In this document: piece by piece, positions 44,210 to 55,482 of the stretch
Layout: each line of letters begins with the position of its first letter
Numbering within the stretch: the stretch's first letter is position 1
Source of the DNA: Fragum whitleyi
Taxonomy: Eukaryota; Mollusca; Bivalvia; Cardiida; Cardiidae
Reading direction: 5' to 3'
Length of the DNA: 64,000 nt
NCBI GenBank assembly: GCA_948146395.1
Contig: OX411544.1
Coordinates: 88,192,132-88,256,131, forward strand
Position numbers and translations under genes: made by a program
The notes under the pieces: model-generated
What the model saw: only the letters and a program-made list of their open reading frames with translations
The model's database searches: none
Told to the model about the DNA's origin: nothing

Positions 44210-45608
44210 TACGAGGATTGTCCCAAGAATTCGGGAACTTTTGCAGTAACTTTTATATCAAACGTCCGATGAAACTGAAACTTACAAATAATGTGGATTT
44301 TACATATTTCTTTATTTTGTTGTAATAATAGAGGGCTTATTTATCAATACTTGCGGAGATATGAATTAACAAAACGTTGATGCCGGAAATACATGAATAT
44401 TTCTTTAAAGCTTCGATACCTATCGTCTCTGGCGCTACTCATGATAAAGTCATATCAAACATTACACTTCTGATTTACTAAATCTTAGTTTTCTCCTTAT
44501 CCCTTCAGCTGTTCTGATTGACCTCAGTCGAAAACGTCTTTTATTCCCTTATCGACGCTCCTTGCATTGGTTCTTCCTAACACGACCTTTTTTTTCTACT
44601 GTCTTTAAGTCAGTTTTAATCATTTATATATTTTAACTTTGATTAATGAGTGTGTACAACACGAGGTTGATCATTCCTTATTTCAAATTCTCGTATGGTT
44701 AGTATAGGTCTTATTTCGTGATCCACACCCAATGCAGGACTATTTTGTGCACCGAGCGCTCCGTTGACGTCGTCATTTTCCCGCCGTTTGAAGTGCACTT
44801 GGACAAAACAAAAATTTCACTACGGCACATTACATAATGTTATTTGAATGAAAATGCACATGCGTGAACTCAAAAGTCCACTGTTTCCAAACAAAATTAG
44901 TTTTATATCATATTCTTTGTGAATATTGCAATAAATGATGTCAGAACATCTACAGTAAATAACATCATGAAATTGACATTTACATCAATTATAACCATTC
45001 TAAATCGCTCACTCAGTTCTCCATCCACTCATTACAAACACTTACTCAAACAACTCAAAAACGCTCAAATCCATTGAAAAACATAGAATCAACAACGTCA
45101 TTCAATATAAATTTAGATAGAGAAAAATCATGATTTCTCTAACATAATTCAAATTGTTAGCGTCTCATAGGTTCTTGAAGAAATAGGAAGCTATATATAC
45201 AACTTGTATGTATATTTTATTAAAGGGAGGTAATTGATATCGCAAATTTTGTTCACCCTGAACAAAATTTGCGATATAGGATTACCTCCCATTAAATTCA
45301 CTCAAAACTCGCTCCACACAATCATTCAATTTCATTCCTAAATCATTCCAAAACCATTCACCTTGTCAAGTTTACGATGTTGTTAACTGAACCATATAAA
45401 ATTTGTAAGTAACAGATTTAGAGTGCGCCAACAACCCCTACCGAGCGTGTCTTATATAGCTACTTTTCTGAAGATCGACATATCAAAACCGTAAAAGCTT
45501 TAACAATCTGTTGTAAATGAACGTGTGTTGTCGAGAATTTTACTTTAATCGGGCGCTGGAGTTGTGAATAATCGAAAAAGTTCACGAATTTCTGGGACAA
45601 CCCTCGTA
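44210..45608. mobile_element. Mariner-like DNA transposon relic
   Basis: TACGAGGATTGTCCCAAGAA TTCGGGAAC at the left faces GTTCACGAATTTCTGGGACA ACCCTCGTA at the right. The ends begin and finish with TA. Without the nested MITE it is about 0.96 kb. No intact transposase frame. A TACGAGGGTTGT-type end is familiar from mariner-superfamily elements; the assignment rests on that. Confidence 0.6.
44953..45389 (-). mobile_element. MITE-A nested in the mariner-like relic
   Basis: Starts CAGTAAATAACATCATG after TA and ends GTTGTTAACTG. The hairpin is perfect (GCAAATTTTGTTCACCCTGA and its complement). Confidence 0.92.
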
Positions 45609-46489
45609 CAAACAAGCAGTAAACTCTAAATATACAAAAAATAGATAAAAAGTATATCATGAATTGAAGAAAATGAAAGATTATGATTTAAAGGCAAAAC
45701 TAATCAGCCACGCAGAATATTATTCTTGTAGTTTTGAGCGTCGTCGCTATTGAAATATTACGTTAAATCTCAGAATAGTCACGTGTATTCAACTCGTATG
45801 ATATTCTATATATTGTTTACAACTGTCAAAGATTCGGATATCATTGTATCCAATCTAACAGTCTTCTTATCATATCTGGTATCCTTGTTTGTTCATAATA
45901 ATTGTATCTAAAAAGGTTATCAGAGACGCGTCTGATCTCAATCTAGTTCTAGAGTACGACTTAATGATTCATTTGACGATACCATCTTCGCGGATCAAAT
46001 ATTGGAACTAAAGATTCGTCACGAGAAAATAGACCTTCTGGAGAGCCGATAACAAATATTTTGAAGATGAAACGTTACGGATGCAGAAAAATACAAATGT
46101 ATTTCATAATGATATAGAGCGTAATAGTTTGTTTCAGTGTAAGATCGGCTAATCTTTCAAAGAGTGAACAATAAAAACTATTGTTCACGAGTCGCGGAGA
46201 AAGTCGTGAGAATAAAGTTTTTGTTGACCACGGAATGAAAGAAGGGGAAGACCTATACAAGTTTCACATGCTTTCATCCCAATCCTTTCACTAAATATGT
46301 TGCACATTAAACTGTCTGTAAAATTTTCTGAATAAAATATGTTGAAACTAAATGAAAGAATTTTTCGATCTTAAACCCAAACGATTATTCTATTTCTGTA
46401 ATACAAAGGCCGGGCGAAATTTTAAGGAATTTGGACAAATTAACTTTTAGAGCGTCACTTTGATAAACGAAAGCACGATTTCTTTAATG
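45609..46489. other. No gene; left edge of family C
   Basis: CAGTGTAAGATCGG and GTGAACAATAAAAACTATTG TTCACGAG near 46136-46193 are family C pieces. The 61-codon - strand ORF at 46075-46260 overlaps them. Confidence 0.45.
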
Positions 46490-46690
46490 CTTTTTGGTGA
46501 GTTATTGATGAAAAACGGTAGATTATCATTTTATAATTTCACCGTCCAACCGGTGAAATTATCAAAAATATACCCCGCTTTCTTTTATGCTTTTCAGTGG
46601 TTTATTGAGAAATAACGGTAGATTATCACTTGATAATCTCATCGCAAAAGCAGTGAAATTATCAAAAACTTATACCCTGCTTTTGTGCAT
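46490..46690. repeat. GTGAAATTATCA tandem pair
   Basis: Two units of roughly 100 bp, each with AACGGTAGATTATCA, TGATAATNTCA and GTGAAATTATCAAAAA then ATACCC(C/T)GCTT. Each unit contains its own short inverted repeat. Confidence 0.75.
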
Positions 46691-46699
46691 TTCATCCTT

Positions 46700-47285
46700 T
46701 CTGACGTCATCTTTGCGGGGCGAAATAAGTGACGTCACAATGAACGTTGCATAGTATTCACGTGCGATATGACGCGCTTTACGAAAATATATCATAGCAA
46801 TTTCACATTTTGTCTCATTTTTGCATTAAAGAAATAGAATAATCGTTTGTTTTTCGTGTAAGATCGATTAATATTTCATTTCGTGAACAAGAAAAGCTAT
46901 ATTTTCACTCGTGGCTTTGCCACTCGTGAAAATATAGCTTTTGTTGTCCTTTCAATGAAATATAAGTCAATCTTACACTGAAACGAACGATTATCCTCTA
47001 TTTATTCATTTCACCCAATCTGGAGTTCTAAAATCCTTGTAAGAAACGACATCATGAACGTTGAATAGTAATCAGGAGCAAAAGACGCGTTTTAAGAAAG
47101 TTTGTTCTAATAGTTTCACATTTTGTCTCATTTTTGAATTTCAAAAATAGAATAATCATTTGTTTTTCGAATTGGATTAATTAATATTTCATTTAGTGAA
47201 CAATAAGGCTTTTAGAGAAAAGAGAATATAGCTTTTGATGTTCACTCAATGAAATACAGGTTTGTCTTACACTGAGTAAAACGAT
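46700..47285. repeat. Family C, two tandem units with foldback
   Basis: Unit 1 (about 46700-47029) and unit 2 (about 47030-47285) share ATGAACGTTG(C/A)ATAGTA, TTTCACATTTTGTCTCATTTTTG and AGAATAATC(G/A)TTTGTTTTTCG. Unit 1 holds a long hairpin: GTGAACAAGAAAAGCTATAT with its inverse around GGCTTTGCCACTCG. Unit 2's hairpin is worn, and its right end meets a MITE. Confidence 0.8.
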
Positions 47286-47287
47286 TA

Positions 47288-47718
47288 CAGTAAATAACAT
47301 CGTAATATTAACAAGGTTAATGATTTTGGAATTAAATTGAATGAGTTCGAGAAACGAGTTTTGAATGTCATTCAATGAAGGTAATTCAATATCGCTTATT
47401 TCGTCAAATTGGGCGAAATTGGCGATATGTTTTGCCACCCTCTTTTAGAATCTGGGCGTTTTCTTATGTTTGTGAGTTTTCACGGTACTTTCAGAAGCTT
47501 TAAAACATACACCACAAATAATGAAATAATTAAAGAATAATAATAAAAACCGATTGTATCGATTTGAATGAAAAAACGGTTATTGTGAACGATTTATACT
47601 TTTTTGAACGAATTTGGAGCGTTTTTTTGGAAGAGTGTTTGGATAAATTAATGGAGTGCTTGGCGAACGATTTAGAATGGTTTTGATCTAGGTGAATTTC
47701 TATTTCACGATGTTACTG
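47288..47718 (+). mobile_element. MITE-B, near-complete
   Basis: Starts CAGTAAATAACATCG after TA and ends GATGTTACTG. B features include TTTGTGAGTTTTCACGG and CGATTTGAATGAAAAAACGG. The hairpin tip, GTCAAATTGGGC, is imperfect. Confidence 0.85.
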
Positions 47719-47720
47719 CT

Positions 47721-48486
47721 ATTATATCATTAATATTTGAACTATTTCTATGTCATTAAATTAATCATTTTATTATGATATTAATACATTACGCGTTCAA
47801 TAAAACAATGGCCTGAGTACGACTAATTAGTACAGATGGAAATCTATCCGTCACACCCTATTCACGACTGTGTCACGCCTAGCTGGGTCGATACTACTAA
47901 AATATACCCTTGTCACTTTATACAGATAAAATTAATTTTATATGTGTCCATAAAGAATCGGCGTGCATTCAGATTTGTTAAAAAAATGGTTTAATTTCTT
48001 AATGAAAACATTTTTGGGTGTGTATTTATACGGAGTCATGAGGTTTTAGTTTCATACATACATGAAAACATTATATAATCTACCTTGATCTCCCAGAAAA
48101 AGCTATTTTAGTCATTGCCCCATACTATCATAAATTACTTAAATTGTGAGGAGCACACTTGTAGTGGTTCTGTCAGCATGACAACTAATCAGATTTTCAT
48201 ATTTTCCTTTCGGATTAAACGCCCCCCTATAATAAATACAATAATCTTTTCACACTATTTACAGTTGTTGTTTTTTTATATCTGTGTATATTTCAATTCA
48301 TTTCTTTTAACCTTAAAATGTTTCATTTTAAAGCAGAAAAATTGATTGCCTTATATATTTTACAAAAAGCTTATTAGCTTTCAAGACACTTGTTTTTAAA
48401 TGTTTGCACCAGTAGAATGGAGGTGTATATTTCTTTATATTAACACCTTAAACTTTGGATGGTGTTATGTTTGTATTTGGCAGGTA
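47721..48486. other. No gene seen
   Basis: Intronic AT-rich DNA. The 76-codon + strand ORF at 48115-48345 is not supported. Confidence 0.45.
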
Positions 48487-48927
48487 CAGTTAATAACATC
48501 GTGAAATTGACATTCACCTCAATCAAAAGCATTCTAAATCGCTCACTCAGCGCTCCATTCACTCATTCCAAACACTCACTCAAACCATTCAAAAACGCTC
48601 AAACCAATTGAAAAATATATAATCAACAGCGTCATTCAAATTAAATTTTGATAGAGAAAAATCGTGATTTCTCTGACTTAATTTGAAATATAAGCGTCTC
48701 ATAGGTTTTTGAACAAAAAATAGGAAGCTATGTATAGAACTTGTATGCATTTTTTATTAAAGGGAGGTAATCAATATGGCAATTTTTTTTTCATCCTGAA
48801 CAAAATTTGCAATACTGGATTACCTCCCGTTAAATTCACTCAAAAGTCGCTCCACACATGCATTCAATTTCATTCCTAAATAATTCCAAAATCATTCACC
48901 TTCTCAATTTAACGATGTTATTAACTG
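48487..48927 (-). mobile_element. MITE-A, near-complete
   Basis: Starts CAGTTAATAACATCG after TA and ends GTTATTAACTG before TA. The hairpin tip is slightly altered by a T run. Confidence 0.92.
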
Positions 48928-49207
48928 TAGATATCGAATTTATTTTGTCGACACCCTTATGATAAAGTTGTCTAATGAAGTTTTTTTTTCACAATGGTAT
49001 GTTCAAACGTGACAAGTATTGGTTGACTTGAACAACTTGGCTTTGGATAAAAATTTCTATGTTATATATCTTAACTCCAGAATCACTAAAAACCATTTAT
49101 GTCATTCAGTATCGCTCAATCTAAGTACTTACAGACTAAAATATGTATAAGTACCTTCAAATAAAATTTTTGCGCGAATAAAAGAAAGATTAAACAAAGT
49201 TACTTAC

Positions 49208-49269
49208 GGGTTTTTGAAAGGACCTATCACCACCGCCATTATTTCAGCTACGTTTTCTTTTTTATTTCC
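49208..49269 (-). CDS. Internal exon of the - strand coiled-coil gene
   Basis: The acceptor AAGTATTTTTAG and donor GTAAGT bound 62 bp that translate as GNKKENVAEIMAVVIGPFKN and part of a Pro codon. The two leftover bases CC join the single T of exon 39176-39914 to make CCT. The result, FKNP-ERLFPKEW, stays in frame. Upstream exons must lie at higher coordinates. A possible one, open as NIIEQNWNKE before a GTTAGT donor near 61655, has a weak acceptor and is not annotated. An ATG inside this exon (MAVVIGPFKN) has a fair Kozak context, so it could instead be the first coding exon. Confidence 0.5.
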
Positions 49270-50105
49270 CTAAAAATACTTTATTAGATCAAAGTTTATG
49301 TTCTAATGCTGGCCCATGGAAATAATTTCGTTTTTAAATGAAAAGAAAAAAAAAGCTATTAACAACTTGTTTAATACGAACACATACATGTTTAAAATTT
49401 GAACTCTACATTCAATTTTAATGAAGTGTCACGGATATTAATGGGTGATTAAGTACTTTTTGTATAGTCCGTCTTTAAAGGAAAAATTTCTATTTCAAGT
49501 TAAGAGAGTTATATCAATAATTGAATTAAGAAAATTAAATTTCATGAAAGTCATTAAGACAGACGAAAGTACGAACGCTTTAATCATGCCACTAGTTGCT
49601 CTCTAGTTAAAACAAAACAAAACAAAAAATACAAAAACAAAGAAAAAAAAACCCAAAAACACAAAAACAAAGGAAAACAAAACATAGACATTTTGTTAGT
49701 TTTACGAAACAGTTTTTTTATATATGCGAAAAGAAAATAGTTAACATGGTTCTTAGCGCATTCCTATATCTAGAAATGATGTAAATACTTCTCTTGCTAC
49801 ACTTACTACTACTACTTCTACTACTACTACTACTATTTCTACTACTACTGATACAAAAAATAATAATAACTATAATAATATCATTATCATTAATAATAAT
49901 AGAAATATAAATAATGTTATGATTAATAATATTACTACTATTACTACTACTACTACTAGTAGTAGTAATAATAATAATAAAAATGAAATGTCTCATGCAA
50001 TGAAACGTGTTTTTTTTAATGGAGTTAGATTCGTTATATTGAAATTTAACTAAATATGTGACCCATCTGGGACCATCTGGGAAGCACGAAATGCGTCGTC
50101 CCTAG
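49270..50105. other. No gene; microsatellite-bearing
   Basis: Contains an A-rich tract at 49605-49690 (AAAACAAAAC, AAAAACAAAG) and the trinucleotide tract at 49801. GTGACCCATCTGG near 50058 is a trace of family J. Confidence 0.5.
49801..49982. repeat. Compound ACT/AAT trinucleotide tract
   Basis: (ACT)n with TTC interruptions, then AT-rich AAT/ATT units, then (ACT)n meeting (AGT)n at TACTACTAGTAGTAGTAA. The last part forms a palindrome. A 92-codon Ser/Ile-rich ORF here is an artefact. Confidence 0.9.
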
Positions 50106-50182
50106 TACATTAAAAACGTCATGAAATTGGTACATGTACCCATTCTAATGAAAACCACCATTCTAAATTGCTGATTAGGATT
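50106..50182 (-). mobile_element. MITE left-end fragment
   Basis: TACATTAAAAACGTCATGAA ATTGG through CCACCATTCTAAATTGCTGA. Confidence 0.6.
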
Positions 50183-50296
50183 AGCTCTTTTCGCCCTTTG
50201 TTAACATTCTGAATCTAGAATGATAATTCTACCCCATTTTTTTCGAGGTAAATTGCTGAATCCGACTAAATTTATAATTATCTGAATTAAGGAGTA

Positions 50297-50450
50297 CAGT
50301 TAAGAAAATAGTGAAATTGACAAGGTGATATTTTTGAATGATTTTGAAATGAAACTGAACAAGAGTAATGGATGACTTTTGGGTCATATCCACTATTGTA
50401 ACGTAATATCGCTTATTTCGTATAAAATGAATCAAATTGGCGATATTCTC
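50297..50450 (+). mobile_element. MITE-B left part
   Basis: Starts CAGTTAAGAAAATAGTGAA after TA and ends in a hairpin (AATATCGCTTATTTCG ... AAATTGGCGATATT). The next MITE follows with only CTC between. Confidence 0.75.
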
Positions 50451-50735
50451 CAGTTAGTTACATCGTGAAATTGACATTTGACTCAATCAAAACCATTCTA
50501 AATCGCTCACTCAGTACTCCATTCATTCATTCAAGACACTCACTCAAACCATTCAAAAACGCTCCAAACTCACTGACAAACATATAACAACAACTTCGTT
50601 CAAATTAGAAATGGCTGGGAAAAAAATCTGGATTTCACTTATTTAATTGAAATTGTTAGCGTATAATAGGTTCTTGAAGAAATATTGAGCTATCTATCGA
50701 ACTTATATTTATTTTATTAAAGGGGGGTAATCAAG
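50451..50735 (-). mobile_element. MITE-A, left two-thirds
   Basis: Starts CAGTTAGTTACATCG with no TA before it and runs to AAAGGGGGGTAATCAAGACTG, then breaks. It therefore ends inside the hairpin region. Confidence 0.8.
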
Positions 50736-50776
50736 ACTGTTTTTATTCTATTAATAGGTTTGTGTGTCTTCACATA

Positions 50777-51205
50777 CAGTTAGATACATCGCGCAATTTG
50801 TATTCACCTCAGTCATTACAATTCCAAATCGTTTACTCAGCGCTCCATACATTCATTCCAAACAATCACCGAGACCGCCCCAAATCGCTCGGAAATTTCT
50901 TACTACAATCAACAGCTACACTCAAAATAAATGTAAATAGAAAAAAGCGATTTCATCGACATAATCAAAATTGTTAGTGTCTGATATGTTCTTTAATAAA
51001 TTGGATGCTTTTTCATAGAACTTTTTTTTATAAATTTTTGTTTTATTAAAGGAAAGTAATAAGTACCGCTAATTTTGTTCATCCATATCAAAATTAGCTA
51101 TATTGAATTACCTTTCTTTAATTTCGCTCAAAAACTCACTCATCACTCTCATTCAACTTCATTCAAAAATCATTCATCCTGTCAATTTTACGATGCTGTT
51201 AACTG
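50777..51205 (-). mobile_element. MITE-A, diverged, near-complete
   Basis: Starts CAGTTAGATACATCG after TA and ends GCTGTTAACTG. The hairpin tip reads GTTCATCCATATCAAAATTAGC, with pairing partly lost. A B-like piece (TTTGTGTGTCTTCACA) precedes it. Confidence 0.88.
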
Positions 51206-51207
51206 TG

Positions 51208-51414
51208 CTCATTAGACGCTTCAAATTTATCACTAATCGATAGAACCATAGTATGATTTTACTGGATTGAATAAATTGCCGCGCGTTTTGCGCGATTTTG
51301 GGCTTATTGAACGATGGCAGTGAGTGTTTTGGATTCTTTGAAAAGAGTATCGAGCAAGTAAATTGGAATGATTTTTAGGAATGAGTGTCAATTTCAACAT
51401 TATCTTTGCTGTAC
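51208..51414 (+). mobile_element. MITE-B right part, worn
   Basis: CATTAGACGCTTCAAATTTATC, then ATTGAACGATGGCAGTGAG and GGAATGATTTTTAGGAATGAGTGTCAATTTC, ending TCTTTGCTG. Confidence 0.6.
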
Positions 51415-51610
51415 TAAGATAACCCTTTATTATGTGATGGGTCACAAATGTTATTGATGACAGAAAATGTGTTTGGGATTCAATTTGGAATAATAAGAAA
51501 TTGCTTTTTAAATATTATAGCGATAGTGTTTGAATCGTAGGAATCCTACTTACATACAATACATCATTGTTCCTTTCCACCAAATAGATAAATAGGACAT
51601 TTTTCTTCTA

Positions 51611-52047
51611 AAGTTAACAACATCGTGAAATTGATATGGTGAATGATTTTGGAATGATTTAGGAATGAAATTGAATGAGTGTGTGGAGCGAGTTTTGGGT
51701 GAATTTAATGGTAGGTCATCAGATATCGCAAATTTTGTTCAGGGTGAACAAAATTTGCGATATTGATTACCTCTCTTTAATAGAAAATGCATACAAGTTC
51801 TATACATAGCTTCCTATTTCTTCAAGCAACTATGAGACACTAATATTTTGAATTAAGTCTGAGAAATCACGATTTTTCTCTATCAAAATTTATTTTGAAT
51901 GACGTTGTTGATTTTATATTTTTCAATGGGTTTGAGCGTTTTTGGATGGTTTGAGTCAGTGTTTGGAATGAGTGCATGGAGCGCTGAGTGAGCGATTTAG
52001 AATGCTTTTGATTGAGGTGAATGTCAATTTCACGATGTTAATAACTG
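51611..52047 (+). mobile_element. MITE-A, near-complete, close to consensus
   Basis: Starts AAGTTAACAACATCG after TA and ends TTAATAACTG before TA. The hairpin is perfect through GCAAATTTTGTTCAGGGTGA ACAAAATTTGC. A good reference copy. Confidence 0.93.
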
Positions 52048-52205
52048 TATTTTCGTTTCTTGAAGAGCCGCGACTCTTTTCGATGTAACATTTTCGATCG
52101 TTTTTCGTCACTATAGAAAAGTCTACGAAAACACAGAAAAGGAAAATAAAGAAAGCATTCTATTTTTTCTTCTTTTTTCATGGAATGATGATTTGGAACC
52201 CGATA

Positions 52206-52563
52206 TAAAAATATGCTACAAGTTCCATAAATAGTTTCCCATTTCTTCAAAACTAACCAGATGCTTACAATTTCAATCATGTCATTGAAATCGCGATTTT
52301 GTCTAGCTATATCGTTTATGAATACAATTGATGATCTTATCTTTCTAAGTGAATTTGGAGTCTTTTTGAACGGCTTGAAGTAGTGTTTAGAATGAATGAA
52401 AGAAAGAAAGAAAGAATGAATGAATGAATGAATGAATGAATGAATGAATGAATGAATGAATGAATGAATGAATGAATGAATGAATGAATGAATGAATGGG
52501 ATGCTGAGTGAGCGGTTTAGAATGGTTTTGACAAGAATGAATATTCATTTCGCGATATTCATA
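52206..52563 (+). mobile_element. MITE-A right part with microsatellite
   Basis: Begins in TATGCTACAAGTTCC after the hairpin position, keeps CTTCAAAACTAACCAGATGC, contains (GAAT)n at 52390-52498, then GATGCTGAGTGAGCGGTTTAGAATGG. It is joined directly to the next copy. Confidence 0.8.
52390..52498 (+). repeat. (GAAT)n/(GAAA)n microsatellite
   Basis: GAATGAAT, four GAAA units, then about 20 GAAT units. It sits in the MITE position that normally reads GGAATGAATGAATGGAGCGC. Confidence 0.95.
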
Positions 52564-52990
52564 CAGTTAATACATATTGCAATTGACACTCAATTCGATC
52601 AAAACCATTCTAAAGCGCTCACTCAGCGCTCCATTTATTCAATCCATATACTCATTCAAATCGATAAAAAACGCTCCAAATTGATTAGAAAACATTTTGA
52701 GATCGGCCAAGTCGATATAATCTATTTCAGATCGATAAAATTATTCTACGGTTTTGTTAGCTGGTGTGGATTTCAAAGTGTCTGATTGGTCCATCAAGAA
52801 ACACAAATAAAAATTACGTAAACTCTATTATAAGGAGGTAATAATTATAGCTAATTACGTTCATCTTTAACAAAACTAGCGATATTGGTTTACCTCCCTT
52901 TATTTTCACTCGCTTCACACACTCATTCAATTTCACTCCAAAATCATTCCAAAATCAGTCATCTTGTCAATTTCACGATGTTCTTAACTG
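52564..52990 (-). mobile_element. MITE-B, near-complete
   Basis: Starts CAGTTAATACATATTGC after TA and ends TTCTTAACTG before TA. B interior (GGTTTTGTTAGCTGGTG, GTCTGATTGGTCC). The hairpin tip pairs only partly. Confidence 0.88.
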
Positions 52991-53318
52991 TAACTGTGGC
53001 ATAAAAAAAATCATTGATCTGAAAGGGACGTCTTATTGTCACTTTGATTATTTCAGTGATGACTGAAAATGCATTCTGTTGAAGAAACCGAAATTCGGGC
53101 TTTTCTTCTTAAAAAGAATTTACATATCTAATCACCAGGTTAAGGTGTTCTTCAATAGGAAATATGTTTGACAAGCGTCATACATTCAATAAAGTGAAAA
53201 TCGTAAATTAATCGATTATATATGGAAAATCGAATTATATGTCATTCGGTTGAAAAAGTCGTATAATACATAAATATCCTGAAAAGATGATGTTTTTGCT
53301 TATGCTATATCACTCGTA

Positions 53319-53753
53319 CAGTAGGTAAAACCGTAAAATTAACTTACATTCTGATCAAAAACATTCTTATTCGCCCATTCAACGCTCCCTACATTGATAC
53401 CAAACACTCACTCAAACATTCATAAATGCTCAATTTACTAAAAAGATAAGTTCAACAACTACATTCATACTAGATATAGCAAGAAAAAAAATTCACGATT
53501 TCACAGACATAATTGAAATTGTAAGCGTCTGATTGGTTCTTGAAAAAATAGAAAGCTAATTTTAAAACTTGACCGCATATTTTATTAAAGGGGGTAATAA
53601 ATATCGCTAATTTTGTACATATTGAGCAAAATAAGCGATGGCGTTTAACCTCCCTTCAATATCACGCAAAACTCACTCATCGCACTCATTTTATTTCATT
53701 CAAATACAATTCCAAAATCATTCACTTTGTCAATTTCATGATGTTGTTCACTG
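53319..53753 (-). mobile_element. MITE-A, diverged, near-complete
   Basis: Starts CAGTAGGTAAAACCG after TA and ends TTGTTCACTG. The hairpin has several mismatches. Confidence 0.87.
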
Positions 53754-53922
53754 TTAACTTTTGTCCAAACTGTTTCAAAAACATTACTAGGACTTCTTGG
53801 CCAACCAACCACTACATTTTGCCCTTTTAATGGCCCGTTTGGCTCAGGTGCTCACTTTTGTGAGTACAGCCCTGCGTACTGCAAGTGCACGTGAAAAGTA
53901 TGGTATAATTTTAAAACAGTTA

Positions 53923-54354
53923 CAATTAACAACATCGTGAAATTGACAAGGTGAATGGTTTTGGAATGATTTAGGAATGAACTTGAATGAGTGTGTGGAG
54001 CGAATTTTGAGTGAATTTGATGGGAGGTAATCCTATATCGCAAATTTTGTTCAGGATGAACAAAATTTGTGATATTAATTACCTCCCTTTAATAAAATAT
54101 ACATACAAGTTGTATATATAGCTTCCTATTTCTTCAAGAACCTATGAGACGCTAACAATTTGAATATTGTTATAGAAATCACGATTTTATCAAAATTTAA
54201 TATGAATGACGTTGTTGATTCTATGTTTTTCAATTGGTTTGAGCGTTTTTGAATGGTTTGAGTGAGTGTTTGGAATGAGTGGATGGAGCGCTGAGTGAGC
54301 AATTTAGAATGGTTTTGATTGAGTTAAATGTCTATTTCACGATGTAATTAACTG
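53923..54354 (+). mobile_element. MITE-A, near-complete, inside a family F relic
   Basis: Starts CAATTAACAACATCG after TA and ends GTAATTAACTG before TA. Family F pieces flank it: CAGCCCTGCGTACTGCAAG at the left and CATCCTGAACGCAGGG at the right. Confidence 0.9.
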
Positions 54355-54535
54355 TAGCCCCGTTTTATCATCCTGAACGCAGGGATGGTGTCACATATGC
54401 ATGAATAGTTTGTTTCAATAAGCCTTAGGTCAAGGTCTCGACTGAATGTCAATTGATAAAACTCCCCTGCCCGTAGCATATTTTCTACTATATTTTTGGA
54501 TTTCAAAATGAATTTGCACAGCTGTCCCCCTTGAT

Positions 54536-54680
54536 TAGAACAAAAGCATTCTAAATCGCTCAATCAGCGGTATATTCAATGCATTCAAACCACTCAGTCA
54601 AATCACTCAAAGACGCTGAGAAATTTTCAAAAACGTTTAGAAATTATTAAAGCGATCAACATTTCATTCATGTCGATATA
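54536..54680 (-). mobile_element. MITE-B left-part fragment
   Basis: AGAACAAAAGCATTCTAAAT CGCTC through AAGCGATCAACATTTCATTC. It lacks both termini and leads straight into the next copy. Confidence 0.65.
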
Positions 54681-55114
54681 CACTTAGTTACATCGTGAAA
54701 TTGACATTTGTCTCAATCAAAACCATCTTTAATCATTCACTCAGCGCTCCATTCATTCATTCCGACCACTTTCTCAAACTATTCAAAACGCTAAAACCCA
54801 TCGAGAAATATGTGATCAACAACGTCATTCAAAATAAATTTCGATATTGAAAAATCGCGATTTCACAGACATATTTCAAATTGTAAGCCTCTAATAGATT
54901 CTTAAAGAAATAAGAAGCTATCTATAGAACTTGTATGCAAATTTCATTAAAGGGAGGTTGTCAATGTCGCTAATTTATTCATCCTGAACAAAATTTTGGA
55001 TACTGGATTACTTCCCATTAAGTTCGCTCAAAACTCTATCCACACACTCATTCAATTTCATTCCTATTTCATTCCAAAATCATTTACCTTGTCAATTTTC
55101 CGATATTGTTACTG
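54681..55114 (-). mobile_element. MITE-A, near-complete
   Basis: Starts CACTTAGTTACATCG after TA and ends ATATTGTTACTG before TA. The hairpin is worn at the tip (TTTATTCATCCTGAACAAAA). Confidence 0.88.
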
Positions 55115-55198
55115 TAATTGTTCCGCTATTTTATTATTTTGCGATGATTTTTTCACGTCTGATGTCTGACGTCACACACACATAGAATACATATATCA

Positions 55199-55323
55199 TA
55201 TTTGGACGAAATTAGCAATATTGTATTACCACCCTTGAATTTTACTCCAAACTCGCCATACCAACTCATTCAATTTCATTCCAAAATCACCCACATTGTC
55301 AAATACACGATACCATTAACTTA
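55199..55323 (-). mobile_element. MITE-B right fragment
   Basis: Half hairpin TTGGACGAAATTAGCAATATT, then TTACCACCC and CACTCATT-like repeats, ending ACACGATACCATTAACTTA. Confidence 0.65.
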
Positions 55324-55482
55324 CTATATATGAAAAAAAATAGAATAAAACTATACCTGTAACATGTTTCCGAATTAATAAACCCTTTTCTATATTTAAC
55401 CCGTTATAAACCATCAATGTTTGACAGGTGAAAAGAAACTGTTACATATACATAACGTGACGCGTGAGAAGAAAAGGGGCTT

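Larger units (their letters stand above)
39915..49207 (-). other. 9.3-kb intron of the - strand gene (inferred)
   Basis: Inferred from the phase match between exons 49208-49269 and 39176-39914. It holds five MITE copies, a mariner-like element, family C tandem repeats and a possible independent exon at 42605-42775. Confidence 0.5.

Noticed and set aside
49718..49996. 92-codon Ser/Ile-rich ORF
   Set aside because: Translation of a trinucleotide microsatellite.
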